Positions 23,107-31,964 are shown, numbered from the stretch's first letter. The stretch: 47,935 bases of DNA from Sulfuritalea sp. (GCA_022842325.1 JALHPU010000032.1:1-47935), one strand, 5' to 3'. The notes: generated by a model not told the origin, from the sequence alone. Program-made: numbers and translations.

Positions 23107-25416
23107 TCAGGCCTTCGGATCAAAGAACCGGATCTGATTCCGCCCGGCTTCCTTGGCCTGGTACATCGCCGCATCCGCCCACTTCAGGATGTCGTCCTGA
23201 CTGCCCTCGTGGTCGAGAAATACGACGACGCCGATGCTGATCGTGCAATGGTGCTCGACCGTTGATTCCGCCTTGCCCTCCTGCCTGAATTTAAGCAAAT
23301 AGGGCTTGTCCAGGGCAGCGCGCAACTTTTCGGCGACGATGCGCGCTTCGGCAATGGACTTGGCCTTGTCCACGTCCAGTTCATTGAGAATCACCACGAA
23401 CTCGTCGCCACCGAAGCGTGCGACGACATCCACTTCGCGCACGCAACTGCCGATGCGATGTGCCGCTTCAATCAGCAGCAGATCGCCGACGTGGTGTCCC
23501 TGGGTATCGTTGAGCGCCTTGAAGTTGTCCAGATCGAGGAACATCAGCGCGCTGTAGCGGCCGCTGCGTTTGCCGGCGGCCATCGTCTGGCCAAGGCGAT
23601 CGTTCAACAGGCGCCGATTGGGCAGCCCGGTCAATGTATCGTGCAGGGCCAGATTGAGAATCTGCGCTTCGGCTTCCTTGCGTTCCGTGATGTCGCGCGC
23701 CGCGACGAATACACCCTGCAAACGCCGGCTTCGATCGTAGAAAGTCGTCGCATTGAAGGACACCACGGTTTCCTGGCCGTGGCTGGCACGTACGGTGAGT
23801 TCGTAGTTGGTGACCCGCTTCTTGACCAGCGCCAGCTTGATGCTGGCCTCGGCCCGCTCCATATTGGTGAAATGATTCTTGAACGGAGCACCGATCAGCT
23901 CGTCGCGGGTCCAGCCGGTGAGGGCTTCCATCTGTTTGTTGACGTCGGTGATGATGCCGGCCGGATCGGTGGTCATGATCGCGTCGATGTTGGATTCGAT
24001 CAGCGAACGCGTGTAGAACTGCTGGTCGCGCAGGCGCTGATCGAGCTTCTTCTGTTCTTCTTCGACCTGCTTGCGCGCGGTGTTGTCGGTGCCGATCAGC
24101 AGGTAGCCGATGATGGCGTTCTGCGCGTCGTGCAGCGCGGTAACCGAGACGATGGCGGGAAAGCGGCTGCCATCCTTGCGGATGTAGGTCAGCTCGTAGA
24201 TGTCCTCGATGCCGCGCGAAGCCTTGAACACCAGCGCTTCGAAGCCGGGGCTGATGGTGGTTTCGAGTTCCAGGCTCAAGGCCTCGGCGCGGGCGATGAC
24301 TTCCTGCGGATCGGAAATGTCGGCCGGCGTGATCTTGTTCACCACGTCGGCGGCCGTGTAGCCCAGCATGCGCTCGGCGCCGACGTTGAAAATCTGGATC
24401 ACGCCCTTGGCGTCCGTGGCGATACTGGAGAAATTGGCGCTGTTGAAAATCGCGCTCTGCAGGGCGCCGGCCTTGAGCAATGCCTCTTCGGCCTGCTTGC
24501 GCGCGGTGTTGTCGGTGCCGATCAGCAGGTAGCCGATGATGGCATCCTGGTCGTCGCGCAGCGCAGTGACCGAAACCACCGCGGGAAAGCGGCTGCCGTC
24601 CTTGCGGATGTAGGTCAGTTCGTAGATGTCCTCGATGCCGCGCGAGGCCTTGAACACCAGGGCTTCGAAGCCCGGCGCAATCGGCGTATCGAGTTCGAGG
24701 GTCAGCGCCTTGGCGCGGGCGATAACCTCCTGCGGGTCGGAGATGTCGGCCGGCGTGATCTTGTTCATCACGTCGGCCGCGGCGTAGCCCAGCATGCGCT
24801 CGGCGCCGACGTTGAAAATCTGGATCACGCCCCTGGCGTCGGTGGCGATGCTGGAGAAGTTGGCGCTGTTGAAAATCGCGCTCTGCAGGGCGCCGGCCTT
24901 GAGCAGGGCTTCCTCGGCCTGCTTGCGCGCGGTGTTGTCGGTACCGATCAGCAGGTAGCCGATGATGGCATCCTGGTCGTCGCGCAGCGCGGTGACCGAG
25001 ACCACCGCGGGAAAGCGGCTGCCGTCCTTGCGGATGTAGGTCAGCTCGTAGATGTCCTCGATGCCGCGCGACGCCTTGAACACCAGGGCTTCGAAGCCCG
25101 GCGCAATCGGCGTCGACAGCTCTTTGCTCAAGGCCTTGGCGCGGGCGATGACCTCCTGCGGATCGGAAATATCGGCCGGGGTGATCTTGTTCATCACGTC
25201 GGCAGCGGCATAGCCCAGCATGCGCTCGGCGCCAACGTTGAAAATCTGGATCACGCCCTTCTCGTCGGTAGCGATGCTCGAAAAGTTGGCGCTGTTCAGA
25301 ATCGCATTCTGCAAGGCCCCGGTCTTGAGCAAGGATTCCTGATGCCGCAATTCGATGATTCCGCCCGTGGTGGCGGCATCATGGACAAGAACCGGCGCAC
25401 TTCGTGTCTTGGACAT
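23107..25416 (-). CDS. Diguanylate cyclase with four PAS domains, three of them near-identical
   Basis: A 769-residue sensor enzyme starting at MSKTRSAP. Three tandem PAS-PAC units of 142 residues (starting near LLKTGALQNAILNSANF) are almost identical, then comes a fourth, different PAS (IESNIDAIMTTDPAG) and a GGDEF domain with the intact active site RFGGDEF and an inhibitory RxxD site (REVD) five residues before it. It makes cyclic di-GMP and should be subject to product inhibition. There is no EAL domain or transmembrane segment, so it senses a cytoplasmic signal, perhaps redox or gas. The in-frame upstream extension to 25521 has no ribosome site. Confidence 0.93.
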   Translation of the reverse strand: MSKTRSAPVLVHDAATTGGIIELRHQESLLKTGALQNAILNSANFSSIATDEKGVIQIFNVGAERMLGYAAADVMNKITPADISDPQEVIARAKALSKELSTPIAPGFEALVFKASRGIEDIYELTYIRKDGSRFPAVVSVTALRDDQDAIIGYLLIGTDNTARKQAEEALLKAGALQSAIFNSANFSSIATDARGVIQIFNVGAERMLGYAAADVMNKITPADISDPQEVIARAKALTLELDTPIAPGFEALVFKASRGIEDIYELTYIRKDGSRFPAVVSVTALRDDQDAIIGYLLIGTDNTARKQAEEALLKAGALQSAIFNSANFSSIATDAKGVIQIFNVGAERMLGYTAADVVNKITPADISDPQEVIARAEALSLELETTISPGFEALVFKASRGIEDIYELTYIRKDGSRFPAIVSVTALHDAQNAIIGYLLIGTDNTARKQVEEEQKKLDQRLRDQQFYTRSLIESNIDAIMTTDPAGIITDVNKQMEALTGWTRDELIGAPFKNHFTNMERAEASIKLALVKKRVTNYELTVRASHGQETVVSFNATTFYDRSRRLQGVFVAARDITERKEAEAQILNLALHDTLTGLPNRRLLNDRLGQTMAAGKRSGRYSALMFLDLDNFKALNDTQGHHVGDLLLIEAAHRIGSCVREVDVVARFGGDEFVVILNELDVDKAKSIAEARIVAEKLRAALDKPYLLKFRQEGKAESTVEHHCTISIGVVVFLDHEGSQDDILKWADAAMYQAKEAGRNQIRFFDPKA
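24071..25348 (-). repeat. Three 426-bp tandem in-frame repeats (PAS triplication)
   Basis: The word TTGCGCGCGGTGTTGTCGGT recurs at 24071, 24497 and 24923, an exact 426-bp period. Each unit encodes the same 142-residue PAS-PAC block with few substitutions. Confidence 0.9.
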
Positions 25417-25505
25417 TGGCGATTTCCGTGAAATGGGATCTCCGGGAGAAGCGACGCCACTCCAGAGGAGAATCTGAATTGTGGGAGCCGGTAGCAGGCA
25501 CGTCG

Positions 25506-25519
25506 GTACGCTGCCGCGC
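25506..25519 (-). promoter_or_regulatory. Regulon motif upstream of the diguanylate cyclase
   Basis: GCGCG-GCAG-CGTAC on the minus strand, followed by CGA, 90 bp before the GGDEF gene start. It resembles the TsdA-side copy at 33095-33108. Confidence 0.4.
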
Positions 25520-25570
25520 ATAGGCCAAACGACTGGCCCCGGCCTTCACTGACGGCAAGGAGTCGCCTTG

Positions 25571-25609
25571 GTGCGATGGCGCACAGAGGGAGCAAACCGC
25601 GGCGCGTAG
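25571..25609 (+). promoter_or_regulatory. Regulon motif upstream of the gene at 25653
   Basis: GTGCG-ATGG-CGCAC followed by AGAG and, after 18 bp from GCGCACAG, CGTAG. The start codon is 44 bp further on. The same layout with the same 18-bp spacing lies upstream of the genes at 29501 and 32984. Confidence 0.5.
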
Positions 25610-25652
25610 CCTCGAGTATCGTCCCGCGCCAAACGCTCCCCGGAGAAACGCC

Positions 25653-25955
25653 ATGAACCCATACCGCCTCCATGTATCGGGCTTCTTCGCCCACCGCGAA
25701 GAAGCTGGATCTGCAATGGCCCCGCTGGTCATGCTCGGCTGGGGCGCCAGCCTCGGCGGCTTGGTCGACGCCGCCGCAGGAGCCCAGACCGGCGTCAAGC
25801 ACAAGAATGGCTGGCTTTCGGATCTGGTCCGCGATGCGATCGCCAGCGGCCAGGTGGTACTGGTGGCGGAAACCCTGACGGAACAGGAAACGGCCAGCGC
25901 GCGCGAAGTCATCGAGGCCGCGGTCGGCGCAGCCAAGAACGTCAGCATGGCGTGA
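25653..25955 (+). CDS. Conserved hypothetical protein
   Basis: A 100-residue protein starting MNPYRLHVSGFFAHREEA, with GGAG eight bases upstream. A Gly/Ala-rich middle (LGWGASLGGLVDAAAGAQTG) could be a short membrane-associating glycine-zipper segment. The C-terminal half (VVLVAETLTEQETASAREVIEAAVG) looks like a small alpha/beta domain of the kind found in stress-related heavy-metal or DUF1269-like proteins. No function can be assigned. It is divergent from the GGDEF gene; both have the shared upstream motif. Confidence 0.75.
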   Translation: MNPYRLHVSGFFAHREEAGSAMAPLVMLGWGASLGGLVDAAAGAQTGVKHKNGWLSDLVRDAIASGQVVLVAETLTEQETASAREVIEAAVGAAKNVSMA

Positions 25956-26039
25956 GCGTGAGCCCTCCAGGGTCCTGCAGCATGTTGCCCGGGCATGTTC
26001 TCAATGCCGCGTACCGGCCCGGCCGGCACGCGATGTCCG

Positions 26040-27128
26040 ATGCCGACTGGAATCGCCGTGATTGAAATTCGCCGCGGCCAGGCGCCGCAACCGCTGCTGC
26101 GTGCCGAGTTCGGCGTGCGCTTTCGCGCCTCCTTCGTCGACCCGGCCTTCCGCACCGAAGACCCGTCCATTGCGCGGCTCGAAGAGATTGCCTGGCAGGC
26201 CTACAGCGAAGGCCGCAAGGCGCCCTTCACACAGAAAGCCGGCCCGGGCCATGCCGATCCCGATTACGAGTTGTCGACCGAGTGGCTTGCCACAAAACAG
26301 CGCATCGACGCCGCGCAGTTGCGCTGGGCCGATCCGCTGACGCCCTCGCGGGTGCTGCTGATCTGCGGCTCGGCGCGCAATGACGGCACCTGCCCGGGCG
26401 AGATCTCGAAGACCTTCCGCCTGCTGGGCATCGCGCGCGAAACACTGGAGCGGGCCGCGATCGAAACGGATGTGCTCGACCTGAGCCTGCTCACCTCCGA
26501 CTACGGACGCAAAATCCACCCCTGCAAGGGCTGCGTGTCGACCGCGATGCCGCTGTGCCACTGGCCCTGCAGTTGCTACCCCAACCACGCGCTGAACCAG
26601 ACCAACGACTGGATGGCGGAGATTTACGAGCGCTGGACGGCCGCCCATGCGGTGATCATCGTTTCACCCGTGTATTGGTACCAGAGCCCCAGCCCGATGA
26701 AACTGATGATCGACCGCCTCGTCTGCGCCGATGGCGGCAACCCGGACCCGACCTCGACTGGCGGCAAGAAGGCCGCCAAGGCCAAGCAACTCGAACTGGC
26801 CGGCTGGGACTATCCGCAGCATCTGGCAGGACGCGCCTACGGCCTGATCGTGCACGGCGACGTGGCCGGTGTCGACGACGCGCGGCGCGCCCTGTCCGAC
26901 TGGCTCGACTGGATGGGTTTCATCGACGCCGGAGCGCCGGCGCGGCTTGACCGCTACATCGGCTACTACGAGCCGTATGCCAGCAGCCACGAGGCGCTGG
27001 ACCGGGACTTAGCCGTGCAGGAAGAAGCGCGCAATGTGGCTCGCGCCGTAGCCAAAGCCGTAGTGGAACTGCGTGCCGGTCGCCTGCAGTCGGTACAGCC
27101 CAAGCTGTCGCGGCCGCGGCGCAAGTAG
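26040..27128 (+). CDS. NAD(P)H-dependent FMN reductase-like flavoprotein
   Basis: A 362-residue protein with an unknown N-terminal part (about 100 residues, VIEIRRGQAPQPLLRAEFG) and a flavodoxin-fold C-terminal domain (RVLLICGSARNDGTCPGEIS; IVSPVYWYQSPSPMKLMIDR), the FMN-binding signature of the NADPH-dependent FMN reductase family. A Cys-rich insert, HPCKGCVSTAMPLCHWPCSC, could bind a metal or Fe-S cluster, as in iron-sulfur flavoproteins. The start is placed at 26040 because relatives begin near VIEIRR; an ATG at 25995 is in frame, and neither has a clear ribosome site. It precedes the ferritin-like gene on the same strand. Confidence 0.78.
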   Translation: MPTGIAVIEIRRGQAPQPLLRAEFGVRFRASFVDPAFRTEDPSIARLEEIAWQAYSEGRKAPFTQKAGPGHADPDYELSTEWLATKQRIDAAQLRWADPLTPSRVLLICGSARNDGTCPGEISKTFRLLGIARETLERAAIETDVLDLSLLTSDYGRKIHPCKGCVSTAMPLCHWPCSCYPNHALNQTNDWMAEIYERWTAAHAVIIVSPVYWYQSPSPMKLMIDRLVCADGGNPDPTSTGGKKAAKAKQLELAGWDYPQHLAGRAYGLIVHGDVAGVDDARRALSDWLDWMGFIDAGAPARLDRYIGYYEPYASSHEALDRDLAVQEEARNVARAVAKAVVELRAGRLQSVQPKLSRPRRK

Positions 27129-27192
27129 GCGCCGGCAATGCGCACGCCCGAAAAGTTTTCGTAACAAACCCACCACTTAAAGGGAGCATGAA

Positions 27193-27480
27193 ATGTCCAG
27201 TGTCGGTTATCACGAACCCATCGAAGAGCTGTCCGCCGAAACGCGCGACATGCACCGGGCCATCGTTTCCCTGATGGAAGAACTCGAAGCCACGGACTGG
27301 TACAACCAGCGCGCGGATGCCTGCAAGGACCCCGTGCTCAGGGCCATCCTGGTGCACAACCGCGACGAGGAGAAGGAGCACGCGTCCATGCTGCTGGAAT
27401 GGATCCGGCGCAAGGATCCGCAATTTTCGATCCAGCTGAAGGAATACCTGTTCACTGAAACGCCGATCGCGCATGAGTGA
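27193..27480 (+). CDS. Encapsulated-ferritin-like protein (EncFtn), no cargo tail
   Basis: A 95-residue two-helix ferritin with near-complete match to the EncFtn family core (RDMHRAIVSLMEELEATDWY; HNRDEEKEHASMLLEW). The ferroxidase ligands Glu30, Glu60 and His63 and external-site Glu residues are present; Trp36/Tyr37 follow as in the family. EncFtn forms a decamer that oxidises Fe(II) inside an encapsulin shell. Here the protein ends at TETPIAHE, so the usual C-terminal encapsulin-targeting peptide is absent, and no encapsulin gene lies in the window. It may work free in the cytoplasm. GGGAG precedes the ATG. Confidence 0.9.
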   Translation: MSSVGYHEPIEELSAETRDMHRAIVSLMEELEATDWYNQRADACKDPVLRAILVHNRDEEKEHASMLLEWIRRKDPQFSIQLKEYLFTETPIAHE

Positions 27481-27508
27481 AACGGACTGATCCGAGCGAG
27501 AGCACACG

Positions 27509-28258
27509 ATGATCTTCCGCCAGTTGTTCGAACCGCTGTCCAGCACCTACACCTACCTGCTCGGCTGCGAGGAAACCGGCCGGGCCGTATTGATCGACCC
27601 GGTCATCGTCGCCGTCGAGCGCGACCTGGCCGAACTCGCCCGGCTGGGCCTGACGCTTGCCTGCACGCTGGAAACCCATATCCACGCCGACCACATCACC
27701 GGCGCGCTGGAACTGAAAGAGCGCACAGGAAGCCGGATCGCGGCACCGGCATGCGATCGGCTGCCCTGCACCGACATCGGCATCGAACAAGGCACGCCGC
27801 TGCTGGTCGGCGGCATCGCGCTGCAGCCCTTGCACACCCCGGGCCACACCGCAGGCCACTTTTCGTACGGCTCGGGCGAACGGGTGTTCACCGGCGATGC
27901 GCTGCTGATCGAGGGCTGCGGCAGGACCGACTTCCAGGACGGCGATGCCGACACTTTGTACCACAGCGTCAGGGAAACGCTGTTCGCTCTGCCGGACGAG
28001 GTTCTGGTGTACCCGGCGCACGACTACCATGGCCGCCACGTGTCGTCGATCGCGCAGGAAAAAATGCGCAATCCGCGGCTCGGCGGCGAACGCACACTGG
28101 AAGAATTCCGCCATCTGATGGCGAACCTGAAGCTACCCTATCCGACCTTCATCGACTATGCAGTGCCGGGCAACAAGCAGTGTGGAGTGTGCCCCTGCGA
28201 CCTGCCCGATGAACTGGAATACTACTGCCGGCAGATGGCGGCAAGCCCGCAAGGCTGA
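27509..28258 (+). CDS. Persulfide dioxygenase-like metallo-beta-lactamase-fold protein
   Basis: A 249-residue protein with the metal site THIHADHITG, the downstream HTPGHTAGH and GDALLIEGCGRTDFQDGD, which is the signature of ETHE1-type persulfide dioxygenases (mononuclear Fe(II), glutathione persulfide to sulfite). The C-terminal KQCGVCPCD is a Cys-rich addition. It follows the ferritin gene by 28 bp and probably belongs to the same transcript. Fits sulfide detoxification in a sulfur-active cell. Confidence 0.9.
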   Translation: MIFRQLFEPLSSTYTYLLGCEETGRAVLIDPVIVAVERDLAELARLGLTLACTLETHIHADHITGALELKERTGSRIAAPACDRLPCTDIGIEQGTPLLVGGIALQPLHTPGHTAGHFSYGSGERVFTGDALLIEGCGRTDFQDGDADTLYHSVRETLFALPDEVLVYPAHDYHGRHVSSIAQEKMRNPRLGGERTLEEFRHLMANLKLPYPTFIDYAVPGNKQCGVCPCDLPDELEYYCRQMAASPQG

Positions 28259-28276
28259 CCTGCGCCCGCTCCAGGC

Positions 28277-29140
28277 CTATGCGCGCGGGAACACGTAGCG
28301 CAGGTACAAGTGACTGCCGCCGCGCCGCATATCGGTCAGGCTGCCCCACAGCGCGTGCTTCGGCGCAAACGCCTTGCCCATCACCAGGCTGAGCCGTCCG
28401 TCGCCGGCGTCGCGGCCGGCAATCTGCGGGGCCAGCGTGAGGAACTGCTCGTCGATCAGGTGCTCGGCATAGAAATCGCCGAGCAGGCGCGGTCCGCCCT
28501 CGACCAGGATCCGCCGGGCAGGACGCACCCGGCATATCTCGTCGAGAATCGCCCGCGCCGAAATCACGTGCCCGCTGCGACCGATGGCGCGCACCGCGAC
28601 CGAATCGGGCACACCGTGGCGCAGCAGGCGCTTCGCCCCCGCGGCGGTGGTCAGGATCAGGGTCTGTACCTTGCCCGAGGCGAACACGGGCAGGCCCAGA
28701 TCAACGGTGCCGCTACCGCTGACGATGACGTGCAACGGCGCCTCGCCTTGACCCAGCGCCTGGCTCAGCTGCCGATACTGATCCGCCAGCCGGGGAAATA
28801 TCGCTGCGGCGGTCCACTGGTGCCTACTATCGGCGCCCAGCGTCCCGGCACCGATCACCACGACATCGGCAATCGCGCGCAACAGGCCCATCACCATGCG
28901 GTCCTGGGCGCTGAAGCCGCTGATGTCGCCGCCGCTGGCATGTCCTTTTTCATTGAGCGAAACGACCCCATCCAGCGTCGTCACGAAATTGCTGAAGACA
29001 TGCGGACGTGCACGCGGCGACGGCATGCGCAGTCTGCCGTAAAGGCGCGCCAGCTTTGGCGGCAACGGCAGCGGCTTGCCGCGGCTGGTTTCGATTAGCG
29101 TCGTCAGCGGCGTCGGCGCCGCAGCAGTGGAGCGGGACAT
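28277..29140 (-). CDS. RibD C-terminal-like (dihydrofolate-reductase fold) reductase
   Basis: A 287-residue protein with the pyrimidine-reductase/DHFR fold: FSNFVTTLDGVVSLNEKG at the N-terminus, ADVVVIGAGTLGADS and the NADPH-binding RRILVEGGPRLLGDFY. The deaminase half of RibD is missing, so it is a stand-alone reductase of uncertain substrate. The ATG at 29140 is preferred over a TTG eight codons upstream. It is 52 bp downstream of a small gene on the same strand and converges with the persulfide dioxygenase gene. Confidence 0.85.
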   Translation of the reverse strand: MSRSTAAAPTPLTTLIETSRGKPLPLPPKLARLYGRLRMPSPRARPHVFSNFVTTLDGVVSLNEKGHASGGDISGFSAQDRMVMGLLRAIADVVVIGAGTLGADSRHQWTAAAIFPRLADQYRQLSQALGQGEAPLHVIVSGSGTVDLGLPVFASGKVQTLILTTAAGAKRLLRHGVPDSVAVRAIGRSGHVISARAILDEICRVRPARRILVEGGPRLLGDFYAEHLIDEQFLTLAPQIAGRDAGDGRLSLVMGKAFAPKHALWGSLTDMRRGGSHLYLRYVFPRA

Positions 29141-29192
29141 GGCCGTGGTCGACCTGGAGTTCAAACCGGGGCGCCTGCGGCAATGCCGATCA

Positions 29193-29501
29193 TCAAGCGA
29201 CCTCGCCGGTCCCTTCGATCAGCTCGCGGCCCCTGAGGAAGCCCATGTCTTCGGCAACGGCCTGCGTGGAGTAGAACAGTCCCGGATCCGACGTGGCGCT
29301 GGGGCCCTTGTCATCCGTCGCGCCGGCGCCGATCCCGGTAATCCTTACCGTGAAGCTCCATTGCAGCCCATGGCCGGCGAGTGCGGCGTTTTCCGGCACG
29401 CGCGACTCGGCGCAGACATGCATTTGCCTGCCGTGGTATTCCTCGGTTCTCCATCCGGTCTGATCGTTTGTGGCGGCCTGCTTCAGGGTCGGGGTTTCCA
29501 T
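29193..29501 (-). CDS. Small conserved hypothetical protein
   Basis: A 102-residue soluble protein starting at METPTLKQAA with AGGAG upstream. The middle (EEYHGRQMHVCAESR; WSFTVRITGIGAG) reads like a compact beta-rich domain. I do not recognise the family. It is probably co-transcribed with the RibD-like gene and carries the shared regulatory motif 62-100 bp upstream. Confidence 0.7.
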   Translation of the reverse strand: METPTLKQAATNDQTGWRTEEYHGRQMHVCAESRVPENAALAGHGLQWSFTVRITGIGAGATDDKGPSATSDPGLFYSTQAVAEDMGFLRGRELIEGTGEVA

Positions 29502-29563
29502 CAAGTTCTCCTAATGTGCCGGAATCGGCTGCAAATGGCGCTTCGACCGTCACGGACCCGACA

Positions 29564-29602
29564 CTACGCGCAGCCTTGCGCCGGCTCTGTACGCTGTCGC
29601 AC
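29564..29602 (-). promoter_or_regulatory. Regulon motif upstream of the gene at 29501
   Basis: On the minus strand GTGCG-ACAG-CGTAC, then AGAG, and CGTAG 18 bp after GCGTACAG. Beyond CGTAG the sequences of this copy and the copy at 25571 stay similar (TGTCGGGT against CCTCGAGT). Confidence 0.5.
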
Positions 29603-29681
29603 CCAGCCGCCCGGACACCGCTGGCGGACTTCCGCGCTCAGCTTTTTCGGCCTTGCCCTGGCGTAGCCCGAGACGTCTCCG

Positions 29682-31964
29682 TCAGCCGCCGGCGACGGGT
29701 ACGCGGGCCTTCGCGCTGAACGCCGGCGCCCGGCCCAGCAGTCCCAGCACCACCTGCAAGGCCACGGACACGGCGCCGACGATGAACACCACATCGCCGA
29801 AAGTGCGCACCCAGCGCAGTGTCTGCAGCAGGGGCTGCTGCATGAACTCTTCGCTGCGCGCGTACCACAGGCCCTGGCTGACGCTGGCGTGAAACTGGAT
29901 GAAGCCGATCGGCAGCAGGCTGGTGAAGATCATCAGTGCCAGGCCGGCATTCAGGCCCCAGAACGCGGTCCGCATCAGGCCCTGGTGCAGGCGGTAATGC
30001 GGCCGGATGTAACGCAGCACCAGCAGCGTGAAGCCCAGCGCAAGGAAGCCATAGACCCCGAACAGCGCGGCGTGCGCATGCACCGGCGTGGTATTCAGCC
30101 CCTGCAGGTAGAACAGCGCCAGCGGCGGGTTGATCATGAAGCCGAAGACGCCGGCGCCCAGCATGTTCCAGAAGGACACGGCGACGAAGAACAGCAGCGG
30201 CCATTTGAGTTCCTCCATCCAGGGTGCCCGCGCCTTGAGCCGCCAGTTCTCCCAGGCATCGTGGCCGAGAACGATCAGCGGCACCACTTCGAGGGCGCTG
30301 AAGCTCGCCCCGACGGCCATCACCGCAGTCGTGGTGCCGGAAAAATACAGGTGGTGGAAGGTACCCGGGATGCCGCCGAGCAGGAACAGCGAAGCGGAAG
30401 CCAGGCTGGCGGTGGTCGCCATGCGCTGCGACACCAGTCCCAGCGTGGCGAAGACGAAGGCCAGGGCGGTTGTCGCAAACACTTCGAAGAAGCCTTCGAC
30501 CCACAGATGCACCACCCACCAGCGCCAGTATTCCATCACCGTCAGGTGGGTGCGCTCGCCATAGAACAGGCCGGCGCCATAGAACAGGCCGATCGCCGCC
30601 ACCGAGGCGGTGAGCAGCGCCAGCAGGTTCTTGTCGCCGCCCGGACGCTGCAGGGCCGGCGCGATGCCGCGCAACATCAGCACCAGCCAGAAGGCGATGC
30701 CGGCGAATTTGCCGATCTGCCAGAGGCGGCCGAGATCGACATATTCATAACCCTGGTGGCCGAGCCAGAAATTCAGATGGGGCGGCATGACCTGCGCGAT
30801 GGCGAGGTAGTTGCCGATGAAGGAGCCGACCACCACAGCGACCAGGGCCCAGAACAGGATGTCCACGCCGAGCTTCTGGTGACGCGGGTCCTTGCCGCCA
30901 TTGATCAGCGGCGCGAGGAACAGACCCACGGCGAGGAAGCCCGTGGCGATCCAGAACAATGCCGACTGGATGTGCCAGGTGCGCACCAGCGCATAGGGAA
31001 ACCACTGCGAGAGGTCCACGCCGTAGAACTTCTGGCCTTCGACCGTGTAGTGCGCGGTGAAGCCGCCGATCATGACCTGGAACACGAACAGCGCCACGAT
31101 CAGGAACAGGTACTTGCCCAGCGAACGCTGCGACGGCGTCAGCGCGAAGCTGCGCAGCGGATCCTGCGCGGCGGCGGCCGGCAGCGGCTCGTCGTGGCGG
31201 CGCAGGAAGGCCCAGGCCCAGACCAGCAGGCCGACACCGGCCAGCAGCACGACGATGCTGGCGATCGACCAGACGATGTTCTCCGCGCTGGGCTGATTGC
31301 CGATCAGCGGCTCATGCGGCCAGTTGTTGGTGTAGGTGACCTGCTGGCCCGGGCGCTCGGTGGCCGCCGCCCAGGCGGTCCAGAAGAAGAAATGGCTAAG
31401 CTTCACCCGGCGCTCCGCGCTGGGCAGCGTGTTCTCCTTCATCGCATAGTGCTCGCGGCTCTTCTGCAGTTCGGGGGCGTCGGAGAACAGGCGCTGGTAG
31501 TAGGCGGCGGTTTGCGTCATGGCTTGCGCGCGTCGCGCCGACACGCGCAGCACGTCGCCGGCCGGGTCCGTCCGGTTGCCCCGGTATTCGAGTTTCAGCT
31601 CCTGCCGCAGTTCGGCCTGCGCTGAGGCACCCAGTGCCGCATACGGCTTGCCGTAGCCTTGTTGTGCCGCCAGATCGAGCCAGGCTGTCAGTTCCCGGTG
31701 CAGCCAGTCGGCCGTCCAGTCCGGGGCCTGGTAGGCGCCGTGACCCCAGATCGAGCCCAACTGCATGCCGCCGACCGATTGCCACGCCGTCTGACCGCCG
31801 AGGATGTCGTCCCGGGTGAACAGCACCGCGCCGTCGGCAGCGACCACCTGCTCCGGTATCGGCGGCGCCTGCCGATAGACTTCGGTGCCGTAGTAGCCGA
31901 GCAGCGAGAAGGTGAGCGCCAGAACGGCGATCAGGATGAACCAGAGTTTGCGGTAGGAGCCCAT
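29682..31964 (-). CDS. norZ: Quinol-dependent nitric oxide reductase
   Basis: A 760-residue single-subunit qNOR. The N-terminal part (KLWFILIAVLALTFSLLGYYG, then a periplasmic domain with DDILGGQTAWQSVGGMQLGS) is the NorC-like extension fused to the NorB core. The core shows the haem and non-haem iron ligands typical of NorB (HIQSALFW, WWVVHLWVEGFFEVFA, GTFHHLYFSG, TTPVHAHAALFGVYG). It reduces two NO to N2O using quinol and so detoxifies NO or completes partial denitrification. No norC is present or needed. It is 54 bp downstream of the TsdA-like cytochrome gene and likely co-transcribed. Confidence 0.95.
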   Translation of the reverse strand: MGSYRKLWFILIAVLALTFSLLGYYGTEVYRQAPPIPEQVVAADGAVLFTRDDILGGQTAWQSVGGMQLGSIWGHGAYQAPDWTADWLHRELTAWLDLAAQQGYGKPYAALGASAQAELRQELKLEYRGNRTDPAGDVLRVSARRAQAMTQTAAYYQRLFSDAPELQKSREHYAMKENTLPSAERRVKLSHFFFWTAWAAATERPGQQVTYTNNWPHEPLIGNQPSAENIVWSIASIVVLLAGVGLLVWAWAFLRRHDEPLPAAAAQDPLRSFALTPSQRSLGKYLFLIVALFVFQVMIGGFTAHYTVEGQKFYGVDLSQWFPYALVRTWHIQSALFWIATGFLAVGLFLAPLINGGKDPRHQKLGVDILFWALVAVVVGSFIGNYLAIAQVMPPHLNFWLGHQGYEYVDLGRLWQIGKFAGIAFWLVLMLRGIAPALQRPGGDKNLLALLTASVAAIGLFYGAGLFYGERTHLTVMEYWRWWVVHLWVEGFFEVFATTALAFVFATLGLVSQRMATTASLASASLFLLGGIPGTFHHLYFSGTTTAVMAVGASFSALEVVPLIVLGHDAWENWRLKARAPWMEELKWPLLFFVAVSFWNMLGAGVFGFMINPPLALFYLQGLNTTPVHAHAALFGVYGFLALGFTLLVLRYIRPHYRLHQGLMRTAFWGLNAGLALMIFTSLLPIGFIQFHASVSQGLWYARSEEFMQQPLLQTLRWVRTFGDVVFIVGAVSVALQVVLGLLGRAPAFSAKARVPVAGG

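Noticed and set aside
23458..25431. 657-codon plus-strand frame with internal repeats
   Set aside because: The repeats only mirror the PAS triplication on the other strand; no domain is recognisable.
27129..27192. Additional copy of the GTGCG-N4-CGCAC motif before EncFtn
   Set aside because: Only GCGCAC is present; the left arm and spacing to CGTA do not match, so it was left out of the regulon set.
27129..28276. Encapsulin shell gene beside the EncFtn gene
   Set aside because: I looked for one because the pair is usual; the neighbours are a flavoprotein and a metallo-beta-lactamase-fold protein, and none resembles an HK97-fold shell protein.
29682..31964. Cytochrome c-dependent NorB requiring NorC
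   Set aside because: The fused N-terminal extension without a CxxCH haem site is diagnostic of the quinol type, and no norC is nearby.
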